Shown here: piece by piece, positions 10,601 to 20,181 of the stretch
Numbering within the stretch: the stretch's first letter is position 1
How the letters are laid out: each line of letters starts with the position of its first letter
Assembly: GCF_910594005.1 (NCBI RefSeq)
Contig: NC_057826.1
Span: 22,911,501 to 22,975,500, forward strand
Direction: 5' to 3'
DNA length: 64,000 bases
Source of the DNA: Cervus elaphus
Taxonomy: Eukaryota > Chordata > Mammalia > Artiodactyla > Cervidae
Translations under genes and position numbers: made by a program
Notes under the pieces: generated by a model
What the model was told of the DNA's origin: nothing
The model's database searches: none
What the model saw: only the letters and a program-made list of their open reading frames with translations

Positions 10601-13600
10601 TGGAGTGGGTGTTATGTTGCTTTCTTTGTAGCCACCTTTGTGGCAGGCATCAAATGGAGGCCATCGGCTCTTAAACAGTTGTTACCTAGTCCAGGCTTAC
10701 TCTGCTCACTACACGACAGGCCAATGAATCCGAGAGGCGAGGTGTTGAGGCAAGGAAGAGACTTTAATCAGGGAGCAGGCAGACTGAGAAGATGGCAGGC
10801 TAGCACCTCAAAGTAACCATCTTATCAGGGTCTGGATGCCAGGTTCTATTATAGATCAGAGATGGGGATAGGTAAGGAAGCAAAGTAAAAAGACCGTTAA
10901 TCTTGCAAACACCTGCTGGAATGGCAAGCCTCAGGCATGGCATGTGTTAATTTCTCCCTTCCTGCCATCCACAGGTGGACAGGGTTCTGAACAAAGGCAC
11001 TTTTAGTTTAACAGCCAGACAGAAGGGCAGGATTCTTTGAGGCAAACCATTCTGTATGATTTCAATAACAAAAGCAGCAAAAAGCAAGTCAAAGAAACAG
11101 TTCCATCATGGGGTCAGAATTGGCTTCCTCCCTGCAACAGTGATGTTATTCAAATTTGGAATAAGATATGACTACATATTCATGAGGGCTTCCCTGGTAG
11201 CTCAGCTGGTAAAGACTCTGCCTGCGATGCAGGAGACCTGGGTTTGATCCCTGGGTTGGGAAGATCCCCTGGAAAAGGGAACTGCTACCCACTCCAGTAT
11301 TCTGGCCTGGAGAATTCATATTCACATAATCTAGACCTCCATCATAGAAGGATGTCTAATGTCTTTGGCGTTCCTATGTCCCTAAACTCTCATTGAACTT
11401 GTTCTGTAGTTGATAATGAATTAATGAAGCAAAAAGCTTTATTATTGGATTCTCTGTCTCCCATAGCAGAGCCTGGCTCACCTCTACTCCCTCTCCCCCC
11501 CACATTGGCCCTGAAATCTGTTGATTCTTTTTCTCATAGGTCACTTCCTCCTGACCCATCTGTTGCTAGAAAAGCTGAAGGAATCAGCACCATCAAGAGT
11601 GGTGAATGTGTCTTCCTTAGCACATCACCTGGGAAGGATCCACTTCCATAACCTGCAGGGCGAGAAGTTCTATCAGTCAGGTCTGGCCTACTGTCACAGC
11701 AAATTAGCCAACATTCTCTTCACCCAGGAACTGGCCCGGAGGCTAAAAGGTAAGCTTAAAAGAAGTGAGTATGGAGACAGGAGTCAATGGGAAGTAGCTA
11801 AAAGTCTCAGGAATCAGAGCTGTATTCTGGAGCTGATCTGGTGGACAGCATCTGCTTTCATGGCTCTGCTTGGGTATAGTTTTACTAAACAGCCCACAAA
11901 TGAATGTTGGAGGTGACGGGGGAGTTCTGAAAGCTTGGCTTTGGCATTTACTAGCTGCATAACCTGCAACAAGTTGCTTAACTTTGCAAGACTTAATTCC
12001 TCACATGTAAAGTGGGATTGCTTCATGGGTTATTGTTATGATTAATTCAAGCCTCATGAGCAAGTCAAGGAAGGTTTTTGACTTAGAATGGAGGGACCAA
12101 AATGGCACTGGCTACAAACACTAGGATAAAACAGGTCCTGGGACTATAGAGGGTGAGGGGATCTCCCTAACAGCAAAGGGTCAAATAGAAGGGAAATGTA
12201 TGCTTGAGGAAGGGAGTCTCCAGACACAAACAGAGGTCCTTAGCATAGGCTACTCTGGATTTCCAATAAAGAGTAAGGAAATCCAACGTGGACAATTAGA
12301 AGTGCTTAGACTTGAGACAGGCAGATCAGGCAGAAGGAATCAGACACAGGCACTCCAGCACTGGAACAGGAGTGTCAAAACACATGAACAGCTGTGAGAT
12401 GGGGAGGAAAGTCTATGTCTTGGGCATGATATCCTTTATCAGCTGTAGATGGATCAGGGGAACTGGGTGGTGAAAATCAACCAAAAGTTGGTCAGGGTGC
12501 TAGGGAGGCACAGAAGTGGAGAGATGAGTCCAGCTGTGAGGATCAGACAAGAGCAGAGGATACACAAGGAAACCTGATGGATGAGGATTGGATGGGAAAT
12601 AAGCCATGATGCAAAGAAAGAAACCTGGGCATGATGGAAGAGTCATTTATTCAGCCATTCAATAGCCACGTATTCAGGGCCCATGTTATTCTACACCCTG
12701 GATTAGGGGCTGGGGATGGAGTGGTTCACATCCAATAGGAAAGAGAAATAATTAGCAAGTTTTTATCCAGCTGTCCCATGTAAAATGAATCTACTAATGC
12801 GTGAATAATTCTCACTGTGAAAAGTTCCAATAATATGGAAGTATACAGAGTTAGAAATGAAAAACCCCCTTCACTTATTCTCTGTCCCTCTTCTGCTTCC
12901 CCCCTGCCCGCCCTAAGAAACCACTGTCAAAACTTGACGTGCACCTCTCCAATTGTTTTCTTGTGCATTTAACTGTGTATATACCATACATAAGGAACTG
13001 AAATCCTAACACAGTACTTTAGAGATCTTTCCATATAGTACTGGAGATTTACCACCATCAGTGAAAAGGCAGCTTTAGAAAGGCAGTGATCAACAAGGTC
13101 AAGTGCTTCTGAGCGGGTCCTGGCTCTGCTGCTTCCTAACAGTTAATAGACATGCTGAGCCTGAATCGTAATCTGTGAAGTGAACGTGTACATTACCGCG
13201 AGGAGTGCTTGTCACAGCATCAGGAGAACAGAGTCCACAGCGGGCAAATGTTCGTTCATGTCTCCTGCCCTCTTTGGCCATTCGGCAGCGTCAAGTCCTG
13301 TTTTCCTCTTTCTACACGGCTTCCTAGCATCAGGCTCTGGCGTCACGGTGTACTCTGTGCATCCTGGCACAGTCAGCTCTGAGCTGGTTCGACACTCCGC
13401 CCTCATGAGATGGATCTGGTGGATTTTCTCCTTCCTCATCAAGACCCCTCAGCAGGGAGCCCAGACCAGCCTATACTGTGCCTTAACGGAGGGTCTAGAA
13501 GTTCTCAGTGGAAACCACTTCAGGTACGAATGTGTCTGTTTTTGAGGATGGAATTTTATTGCCTATAGGGAATTATTTGGATTTGTCTGACACACTATAA

Positions 13601-15383
13601 CCTTTAAAAAAAAAAAATTATTTATTTATTTCAGGGGGGGTGCTGCACTGGGTCTTCATTGCTATGTACAGGCTTTCTCTAGTTGCGGCAAGTAAGGGCT
13701 ACTCTTTGCTGCGAAGCCTGGGCTTCTCATTGCTGTGGAGCCCAGGCTCCAGGCGTGAGGTCTTTAGTAGTTGTGAAGCATGGGCTTAGTTGCTCTGGAG
13801 CAAGTGGGATTTTCCTGGACCAGGGATAGAACTCACGTCACCTCCATTGGCAGGCAGATTCTTAACCACTGGACCACTAGGAAAGCCCTGAAATAGTATA
13901 GTGTTGTGTTTTTGTTTTTGTTTTTTTTTAGTAATTTTATTTATTTTAGGCTGTGCTTCAAGGGCTTTTCTCTAGTTTCAGCGAGCTGGGGCTACTCTCC
14001 AGTTGCGATGTGTGGGCTTCTGTTTGCAGTGGCTTCCCTTGCTGCGGGGTCTGCAGGCTCAGGGGCAAGCGGGCTTCAGTAGTTTCAGCAAGTGGGCTCA
14101 ATAGTCAAGGTTCCTGGGCTCTAGAGCACAGGCTCAGTAGTTGTGATGCATGGTGTTAGTTGCCCCGCAGCATGTGGACTCTTCCCAGAGCAGGGACTGA
14201 ACCTGTGTCTCCTGTGTTGGCAGACCAGATCTTTCACCGTGGAGCCACCAGCAGATCCCCCAAAATGGTAGTCTTAGAAATCGTTTCTCACATGACTTCA
14301 AAGATCATAATTCCCTTTACTCAGTCATTAAAAAATAACCCTTCACTGAATCTCTGCTGTGTACTAGATGCAGAGAATACAAAAATGAGTAAAAGAATTA
14401 TTCTTGAGACACTTTTCTGGGCAGTAAAGAGTTTGGATATCTGTCCTGTATTTAATGGGGACTTAAAATAATTGGAATTACAACAGTGAATAGAAGGTAT
14501 ATGAAACAGATGGGACCTTATTACCATTTCTTTTTTTACGATATTTTTTTTAATGTGGACCATTTTAACAGTCATTTTGAATTTGTTACAATATCGCTTC
14601 TGTTTTTGTTTTGGTTTTTTTGGCAATGAGGCATGTGGGATCTTAACTCTCCAACCAGGGGTCAATCTGTACCTCGTTGGAAGGCAGTGTCTTAACCACT
14701 GAACCACCAGGGAAGTCCCCTTGTTACCATTTCTTTTCTCCTGTCATCTTTTCCTTCTTTTGTTGGTTATGAAGCTGACTTTACTTGTTCTTTGAGTTTA
14801 AAAACAGTTATAACTGTAGGTACACTGCAGAAAGAAGAAGCACTTTTTTAATCACTCCAGGCATCTATGAGCAATGTAGTATCTCAGCCACATGACACCA
14901 TACAACATCTTACAGAGTTGACCTTTGAGACATATTTGAACAAGATGGACATACACAGGTATCAGCCAGGCACTGATATTATAAATAAATATTTATATAT
15001 ACACACACACACAAGGGGGATATAAAGACTAAATGATATGTATTATATATCAAACAAACATTCTGATCCCAGGCAGTCTAGTGAGCTCCAAAATGGTTCT
15101 GACCCCATTTTTCTCTGGGCTAAAGCCTGGAGAATGAAGAGATAGGACAAACACTGGTCCTGTGAAATACCCAGAGCCCGTGTCGTCCCTGGGTTATTTT
15201 TCTGTCGTGTTCCTTATGCCAGGCGGAGGGCAGACTGCATTGTTAACCCCGTGTTCTCAGCCTTTCTCTTTCCCTTCCAGTGACTGCCATGTGGCATGGG
15301 TCTCTGCACAGGCTCGTAATGAGACGGTAGCAAGGCGGCTGTGGGATGTCAGCTGTGACCTGCTGGGCATCCCTGTGGACTGA
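4604..15383 (+). CDS. RDH11: RDH11, retinol dehydrogenase 11 (seven coding exons, 316 aa)
   Basis: Joined coding exons are 4604-4671, 6739-6857, 8361-8516, 9922-10026, 11540-11749, 13334-13523 and 15281-15383. They total 951 nt and all phases fit. The product is a short-chain dehydrogenase/reductase. The family is known to reduce all-trans and cis retinals with NADPH at the ER membrane. Residues 2-19 form a Leu-rich membrane anchor. The cofactor motif TGANTGIG is at 45-52, NNAG at 124-127, the catalytic Ser in VNVSS at 175, and YCHSK (Tyr200, Lys204) completes the active site. The length is two residues short of human RDH11 because the N-terminus differs (MLWV...). The ATG has G at -3. All introns are GT-AG except intron 2, which uses a GC donor. 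The close paralogue RDH12 is the main alternative. Residue-level resemblance to human RDH11, the VTI1B neighbour and the gene order favour RDH11. Confidence 0.96.
4712..4736 (+). other. G-quadruplex-forming motif in RDH11 intron 1
   Basis: Four runs of at least four G separated by loops of 1-3 nt, on the coding strand about 40 nt after the exon 1 donor. Confidence 0.6.
4740..6738 (+). other. Remainder of RDH11 intron 1
   Basis: GC-rich to about 5500, then ordinary intronic sequence. Contains the short BovB/Bov-tA 3' fragment at 5575 and a G-run near 6245. No further gene is recognised. Confidence 0.7.
5575..5643 (+). mobile_element. Short BovB/Bov-tA 3'-end fragment
   Basis: Only the shared terminal segment (CAGTCCATGGGGTCGCA, then the GACTGAGCGACTGAACTGA tail) is present, in RDH11 intron 1. 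Confidence 0.8.
6739..6857 (+). CDS. RDH11: RDH11 coding exon 2 (cofactor motif)
   Basis: Acceptor CTGCAG|GAAGATG. Encodes residues 23-62 and carries the TGANTGIG dinucleotide-binding motif. The frame is maintained only if the exon ends at CGAAGAG and is followed by GCAAGT, a GC-type donor. Confidence 0.93.
6906..8040 (-). mobile_element. L1 LINE 3' region, split by a Bov-tA
   Basis: Antisense L1 3' UTR and ORF2 end: poly(T) near 6906, then the complement of the L1 segment around AATGCCATTTGCAGCAACATGGA. Lies in RDH11 intron 2. Confidence 0.85.
6934..7142 (+). mobile_element. Bov-tA SINE nested in L1
   Basis: Flanked by TATAGTTGATTT at 6922-6933 and 7143-7154. The L1 sequence is continuous once the SINE and one repeat copy are removed. 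Confidence 0.93.
8361..8516 (+). CDS. RDH11: RDH11 coding exon 3
   Basis: Acceptor TTGACAG, donor GAAG|GTAAGT. Encodes residues 63-114, including the ARVYLACRD strand whose Arg71 is typical of NADP(H)-preferring members of this branch, and the KLDLADTKSIRAF segment. Confidence 0.95.
8722..8956 (+). mobile_element. tRNA-derived SINE (CHR-like)
   Basis: GACTTCCACAGTGGTCCAGTG head, GGTTCGATCCCTGGTC B-box-like segment and a (AAAT)n tail. In RDH11 intron 3. Confidence 0.85.
8957..9921 (+). other. Rest of RDH11 intron 3
   Basis: No gene or assignable repeat recognised. Contains an A-run near 9160 and a G-run near 9280. Confidence 0.55.
9922..10026 (+). CDS. RDH11: RDH11 coding exon 4 (NNAG motif)
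   Basis: Acceptor CCTACAG, donor TTAG|GTAAGA. Encodes residues 115-149 with the structural NNAGVMMCPYSKT segment. Confidence 0.96.
10131..10483 (-). mobile_element. BovB LINE 3' fragment
   Basis: The complement encodes VPWTARRSNQSILKE..., GLMLKLKLQYFGHLMRR and GIGGRRRRGRQRMKWLDGIT, the BovB C-terminal segment. The tail is a (TGAAC)-type repeat at the low-coordinate end. It lies in RDH11 intron 4, antisense to the gene. Confidence 0.9.
10600..11050 (-). repeat. Possible solo LTR-like repeat
   Basis: A block in RDH11 intron 4 with the look of a ruminant endogenous LTR in antisense orientation (AGAGACTTTAATCAGGGAGCAG-like segment). No coding part is seen and the ends are not defined. Family assignment is from general resemblance only. 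Confidence 0.35.
11183..11316 (+). mobile_element. Bov-tA SINE, 3'-truncated
   Basis: Head and middle present; stops at CTGGCCTGGAGAATT. CATATTCA occurs at 11175-11182 and 11317-11324. Confidence 0.88.
11540..11749 (+). CDS. RDH11: RDH11 coding exon 5 (active site)
   Basis: Acceptor TCATAG, donor AAAG|GTAAGC. Encodes residues 150-219 and carries catalytic Ser175 (NVSSLAHH) and the Tyr200-x3-Lys204 pair. Confidence 0.96.
11940..12055 (+). repeat. MIR fragment
   Basis: ACTAGCTGCATAACCTG..., then the TTGCTTAAC and TTATTGTTATGATTAA segments match the MIR core order. In RDH11 intron 5. Confidence 0.65.
12056..13333 (+). other. Rest of RDH11 intron 5
   Basis: No gene recognised. Parts around 12060-12740 look like an old low-copy repeat that I cannot name. 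Confidence 0.5.
13334..13523 (+). CDS. RDH11: RDH11 coding exon 6
   Basis: Acceptor GCATCAG, donor TCAG|GTACGA. Encodes from Gly220 through GVTVYSVHPGTVSSELVRH and the Trp-rich WIWWIFSF segment to the GNHF motif. Confidence 0.95.
13600..13890 (-). mobile_element. tRNA-derived SINE (CHR-like)
   Basis: Antisense copy in RDH11 intron 6. T/A-rich tail at the low end, head complement ending in CACTAGGAAAGCCC. Confidence 0.82.
13925..14262 (-). mobile_element. tRNA-derived SINE (CHR-like)
   Basis: Second antisense copy, with T-rich tail and GGAGCCACCAGCAGATCCCC at the head end. Confidence 0.8.
14580..14720 (-). mobile_element. tRNA-derived SINE (CHR-like)
   Basis: Third antisense copy, ending in the complement of GGGGACTTCCCTGGTGG. 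Confidence 0.85.
14975..15014. repeat. AT/AC microsatellite
   Basis: AAATATTTATATATACACACACACACA-type simple repeat in RDH11 intron 6. Confidence 0.8.
15281..15383 (+). CDS. RDH11: RDH11 coding exon 7 (C-terminus)
   Basis: Acceptor CTTCCAG. Encodes SDCHVAWVSAQARNET...LLGIPVD and a TGA stop at 15381-15383. Confidence 0.95.
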
Positions 15384-16070
15384 CTGATGATGGCAGCTGG
15401 ACCCAAGAGAAGCCTGAAGCAGACTCCTCAGCACTCCCTGCCAAAATGATTCTCCTTCAGGATGGCCAAAACCTGGAGCACAAAGCAGACCTTCCAACCT
15501 TGCCTGCTTGATGCCTGATGAAAGCCCAGTGTACACTGCCGGATTCATCCAAACACCTTGCATTTGTCCCGGTTACTTTGCTCCTATTCCTGCCCGTTAT
15601 TAGAGATAATATAGGCTAAGTAGACCCTCAGTTGACCTCCAAACTCATCTTTCCCTTCTGAAGCCTCTTACCCAGGGGAACCTAAGCTGCGCAGGGGTTG
15701 ATTGATGGCACTTTGGATTAGTTTCTATCCTCTTTGTCCACAATGTAGTTCTTCTGAACCAAACAACCTTCAAGGGGAGGCATGATTTAGCCTCAGCTAA
15801 CAGGAGTCCCAGTGGCTTGGCTCAAGAGCAGGGTTTGTCCTTCTTCTCTTAAGAAAACCACCATGGCACCAACACCTGAATTCTCTCAGCTCTTCACTGA
15901 ATCTGGATTGTGGCATGGCTTTATCTCTGACAACCTAAAGCCACTGCTGCTAAAACACTTTCCCATGCCTAGACCACAGAAGAACTTCCTTTTCTAAGAA
16001 GGTGGAGTTTACTGGATTTCCACAGAGATTTGTGGAAAGGCAGAAATAAACATCAAATTTAAACTGCCAT
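15384..16070 (+). other. RDH11: RDH11 3' UTR (probable)
   Basis: From the stop codon to about 20 nt past AATAAA at 16045-16050. No repeat is recognised in it. A second AATAAA at 17110 could serve a longer isoform. Confidence 0.65.
16045..16050 (+). promoter_or_regulatory. RDH11: RDH11 poly(A) signal AATAAA
   Basis: First canonical hexamer after the stop codon, giving a 3' UTR of roughly 0.7 kb. The exact cleavage site is not determined. Confidence 0.6.
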
Positions 16071-17467
16071 TCATTTTTCTGCTGTTTTTCAAATCAGCAA
16101 GAAGGTGGTGGAAAAGGCAGTTTGAAAAGATAGGCCACTTGGCTTCACTTACTGACCCTAATTCATGGAGGCTTCCTCTTTGTGCCTTAATTTCTCTTAG
16201 AAAACCAGAAGAGGAAGGCTATTTAATGATTGTCCCTGAGTATATCTTTGTGTGTGTTCTTGTGTTTTTAAGCAGTTGGGAGTATTAAAAATAGTCAGAA
16301 AGGAACAGTATTAAACTGGACCCTAGTGCAGATAAATAATCAGAGACAGAGCAGAACTGTGTCATTCAGTCTTTGATACAAATAGGAAATGAACTCTGTC
16401 TATGCTGATAACTACCCACCAAGAAGCACATGGGTAGCAGGGAAGAAGTCCAAAAAAGAGAAGAATCCTGGAAGATAATGCACGCAAAGGCGATGAAGGG
16501 GCTAGAAAAGGGAGTTGTTTTTTTTTTTTTTTTAATGCACAGCTAAAGATGGTAAAATCCAGCAATAGAAGAATTGAGGGTGACTACCCTGTGTTCAAGC
16601 ATGATAAGGCACTGTTTTAACAAGCACCCATCAACCTATGTGGCAGAAAAAGCAAAAACAGTCCCCCACCCCCTCCAATTCTTTATTCAGCAAAATTATC
16701 TTAAGGACTGGTATTGGTAATTATGGTCATTTTAAAACTCATTCAGGGCATTTCCTTACGTTACCGTGACAATATTAAAATGCCTGTTGTATGGTTTACG
16801 TGAAGAATGTTTATCCAAAGTAATGGAAGTCTGAGAAATTGGAACACAAACATGTTCCATCACTTGTTTGGAGTACATTCTTTTAGTAGAGTTTGTGATT
16901 TTCTTGGACTAATAATTACATGATCACTTTGGTGGGGAAAAGAGTTATAGGACCATGGTCTTCTCATATTCGTAAATAATCTTTTGTTGAACTTGTTTTG
17001 ACCATTAAACTATAGATATGGTCATTTTATGGAAAAATTGGAAAACTTTTGATAATAGTACAGAACTGAATTAATATTTTACTTAATTTATATTGAACTG
17101 TCAATGACAAATAAAAAATCTAATGATTAACCATGTTTTTATTTACCAGAATAAAGCCTGTAATAATGAAGCAAATTTAATTTGAGTCAACAGAAGAAAG
17201 CAATTAAATGACAGTTTAATTACGGTCAAAAGAAGAAAACACTTTTCATTACTGTGGTTATGCAATCAGTCCTCATTCATGAGGATAATTTGTCCCAGAG
17301 TTTGCCACAGTGCAGTCTCAATTCAAATGCTATTAACTTGCATTGTTGATAATTTGATTGTTCATTCACCCATTTCTACTAATCTTTTGTGACACTGTTC
17401 AAAGACCACTTTTTCCAGCCCAGGCTATTATCTTTCCTTTTTGTGCCTGCCCCTTCTCTAACAATGC
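16071..17467. other. Intergenic sequence between RDH11 and VTI1B
   Basis: Nothing assignable apart from a T-run at about 16517-16533 and a late AATAAA at 17110 that may end a longer RDH11 transcript. Confidence 0.5.
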
Positions 17468-17533
17468 TATGGGGCCTATCACAGTACACTGCTACTAACA
17501 ATCCCAGACTTCGCTATCTCTGAATGCTCAATG

Positions 17534-17744
17534 AATGCTGGTGTCTCAGTGATAAAGAATCTGCCTGCAATGCAGAAGACTTGGGTTCCATCCCTGGGTC
17601 AAGAATATTCCCCTGGAGAAGGGAATGGCTACCCACTCCAATATCCTTGCCTGGGAAATCCCATGGACAGAAGAGCCTGGCAGGCTGCAGTCCATGGAAT
17701 CACAAAGAGCTGGATACGACTGAGCAACTGACACTTTTCACTTT
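17534..17744 (+). mobile_element. Bov-tA SINE
   Basis: Slightly degraded head and a full 3' tail (ACTGAGCAACTGACACTTTTC). It sits between two copies of a ~70-bp imperfect direct repeat. Confidence 0.88.
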
Positions 17745-18019
17745 CATGGGACTTATCACAGTACACTGCTACTGACAACCGCAGACTTGGCTACACAAAG
17801 AGCTCAACAAATGTTTGTTGAATCAAAGGTCAGTGAACTCAGTCTAATAAAAATAAGGGCCCAAGAGATATACATCACCAAATCATTTCCCCCTGAACAG
17901 TCACATGAATCTTAATGTGTGGGCAGTCTTCAGTATTGGGCTGCCGAGGAAACATTTCAGAATGAACTCCATAGGCAAACCATGTAATCAATGGAAATAG
18001 GAATTTTCCCCACTAAACC

Positions 18020-19057
18020 ATGGAAAACTCTGAAAGAGATGGGAATACCCAGACCACCTGACCTGCCTCTTGAGAAACCTGTATGCAGGTCAGGAAGCAA
18101 CAGTTAGAACTGGACATGGAACAACAGAATGGTTCCAAATAGGAAAAGGAGTATGTCAAGGCTGTATATTGTCACCCTGCTTATTTAACTTCTATGCAGA
18201 GCACATCATGAGAAACGCTGGGCTGGAAGAAGCACAAGCTGAATTAAGATTGCTGGGAGAAATATCAATAACCTCAGATATGTAGATGACACCACCCTTA
18301 TGGCAGAAAGTGAAGAGGAACTAAAGAGCCTCTTGATGAAAGTGAAAGAGGAGAGTGAAAAAGTTGACTTAAAGCTCAACATTTAGAAAACTAAGATCAT
18401 GGCATCTGGTCCCATCACTTCATGGCAAATAGATGGGGAAACAGTAGAAACAGTGGCAGACTTTATTTTGGGGGGGCTCCAAAATCACTGCAGATGGTGA
18501 TTGCAGCCATGAAATTAAGACACTCCTTGGAAGGAAAGTTATAACCAACCTAGACAGCATATTAAAAAGCAGAGACATTACTTTGCCAACAAAGATCCAT
18601 CTAGTCAAGGCTATGGTTTTTCCAGTGGTCATGTATGGATTTGAGTTGGACTGTGAAGAAAGCTGTGCACCAAAAAACTGATGCTTTTGAACTATGGTGT
18701 TGGAGAAGACTTGAGAGTCCCTTGGACTGCAAGGAGATCCAACCAGTCCATCCTAAAGCAGATCAGTCCTGGGTGTTCATTGGAAGGACTGATGCTGAAG
18801 CTGAAACTCCGATACTTTGGCCACCTCATGCGAAGAGTTGACTCATTGGAAAAGACCCTGATGCTGGGAGGGATTGGGGGCAGAGGATGGGGACGACAGA
18901 GGATGAGATGGCTGGATGGCATCACCAACTCGATGGACATGAGTTTGAGTAAACTCTGGGAGTTGGTGATGGACAGGGAGGGCTGGCAGTGCTGCGATTC
19001 ATGGGGTAGCAAAGAGTCAGAGTCGACTGAGCAACTGAACTGAACTGAACTGAACTG
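18020..19057 (+). mobile_element. BovB LINE, 5'-truncated
   Basis: Carries LLRNLYAGQEATVRTGHGTT, a YVDD-type variant of the reverse-transcriptase active-site motif broken by a stop, and the complete 3' end with a (CTGAA)n tail. AAACCATGGAAA occurs at 18015-18026 and 19058-19069 as a target-site duplication. Intergenic between RDH11 and VTI1B. Confidence 0.9.
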
Positions 19058-19069
19058 AAACCATGGAAA

Positions 19070-19539
19070 CCCACAGTGTGCAGGAAAAGTCTTTGTAATT
19101 GTTAACACATTACACTTAATGGGAAAGAGACCTGATGAAGCCAGGTCTGCCTTGCTCACTACATTATAAATTATCCAAGCGCAGAGGGTGAATCTTTTAT
19201 TCACCAACACATGCCCAAATCCCAGCATAAAGGCTACGCTTAAATTGCCTGAGTGAGTGAATGCATGAGCAAGCCCAACCGCCAGAGGCTGAGCGCATAT
19301 TTGAGGGGTCGCACTGCTGCCTGGGGACCACTCCTGAAAGCATGTCACTTCGGTCACCTGCTCCCCAATAAAAGTGCTTTCAGCTCGGTGTCAGGCAGGC
19401 ACCTGGTTCAACTATCTTCTGAGAACTGAAGGCTAACAGCCGGAATGTGAACTGAGGAAGTCAGGATAGTCACACAGTGAGATGATTATGAAGACGACGG
19501 CCAGGTACCAACTGATACCTAACCGCTGCGCATCAGGGT
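19070..19539. other. Sequence between BovB and the VTI1B CpG island
   Basis: No repeat or gene recognised. Confidence 0.5.
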
Positions 19540-20066
19540 CACGCCGGCGGCCACGGTTACAGCAGGACCACCGCCCCCAGCAACTGCTGACTTCCGAGTC
19601 GGAGCGTCTTCCGCGCCGAACTACAACCCCCGGCATGCACTGCAGCGCCCCCAACCCTTGGCGGAAGGCGGGGCCCAGGAAAGAGGAGTCCGCGTCGCCA
19701 GGCCCGCGGGTGCCCATGTTTTCCTTCCGCCATAGGGCTTCCCCCCAGCCTCGGACTGAGCATTTCCGGGGCTCCGAGACTGCCGCTCGCGCCAAAGCGC
19801 CGTCGCCGATTCAGGAGTCCCCAGGGCAACGGAGCCAGACTAACTTTCTGTCAGGCTTTGGCGCCCGGCGCGCCGTCAGTGACGGCATGCGGGGGGGTGG
19901 GCGTTCCGGCCCGGGAGGACCCCGCCGCGGCCCCGGAAGCGCCTCGTCTTGGGCGACTGTGGCGGCGGTCGCCGTGATGCCTGCGGGGCTTGGCGGCTGA
20001 CGACGGAGTAGGAACGGGCCCTCGGCCCAAAATTTCGGCGCCCGCTGCTCGAAAGCGGCCTGCGCC
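19540..20066 (+). promoter_or_regulatory. VTI1B: VTI1B CpG-island promoter / 5' UTR
   Basis: Dense CpG dinucleotides, no TATA box seen. A ZNF143-like element is at 19620-19638 and E2F-like octamers are at 19789 and 19857. The island extends through exon 1. The transcription start is not determined. Confidence 0.7.
19620..19638 (+). promoter_or_regulatory. ZNF143/STAF-like element in VTI1B promoter
   Basis: ACTACAACCCCCGGCATGC shares the ACTACA and GCATGC halves of the ZNF143 site and is followed by a GCAGCGC-type tail. Two central mismatches weaken the call. Confidence 0.45.
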
Positions 20067-20181
20067 ATGGCCACCTCCGCCGCTTCCTCGGAGCATTTCG
20101 AGAAACTGCACGAGATCTTCCGCGGCCTCCATGAAGACCTACGAGGGGTGCCGGAGCGGCTCCTGGGGATGGCAGGGACAG
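20067..20181 (+). CDS. VTI1B: VTI1B coding exon 1
   Basis: Encodes residues 1-38 (MATSAASSEHFEKLHEIFRG...) plus one base. Donor ACAG|GTGAGG. It lies in a CpG island. Confidence 0.96.

Noticed and set aside
18692..19357. A 221-aa minus-strand open frame
   Set aside because: It is the antisense of a BovB 3' region and its flank, not a gene.
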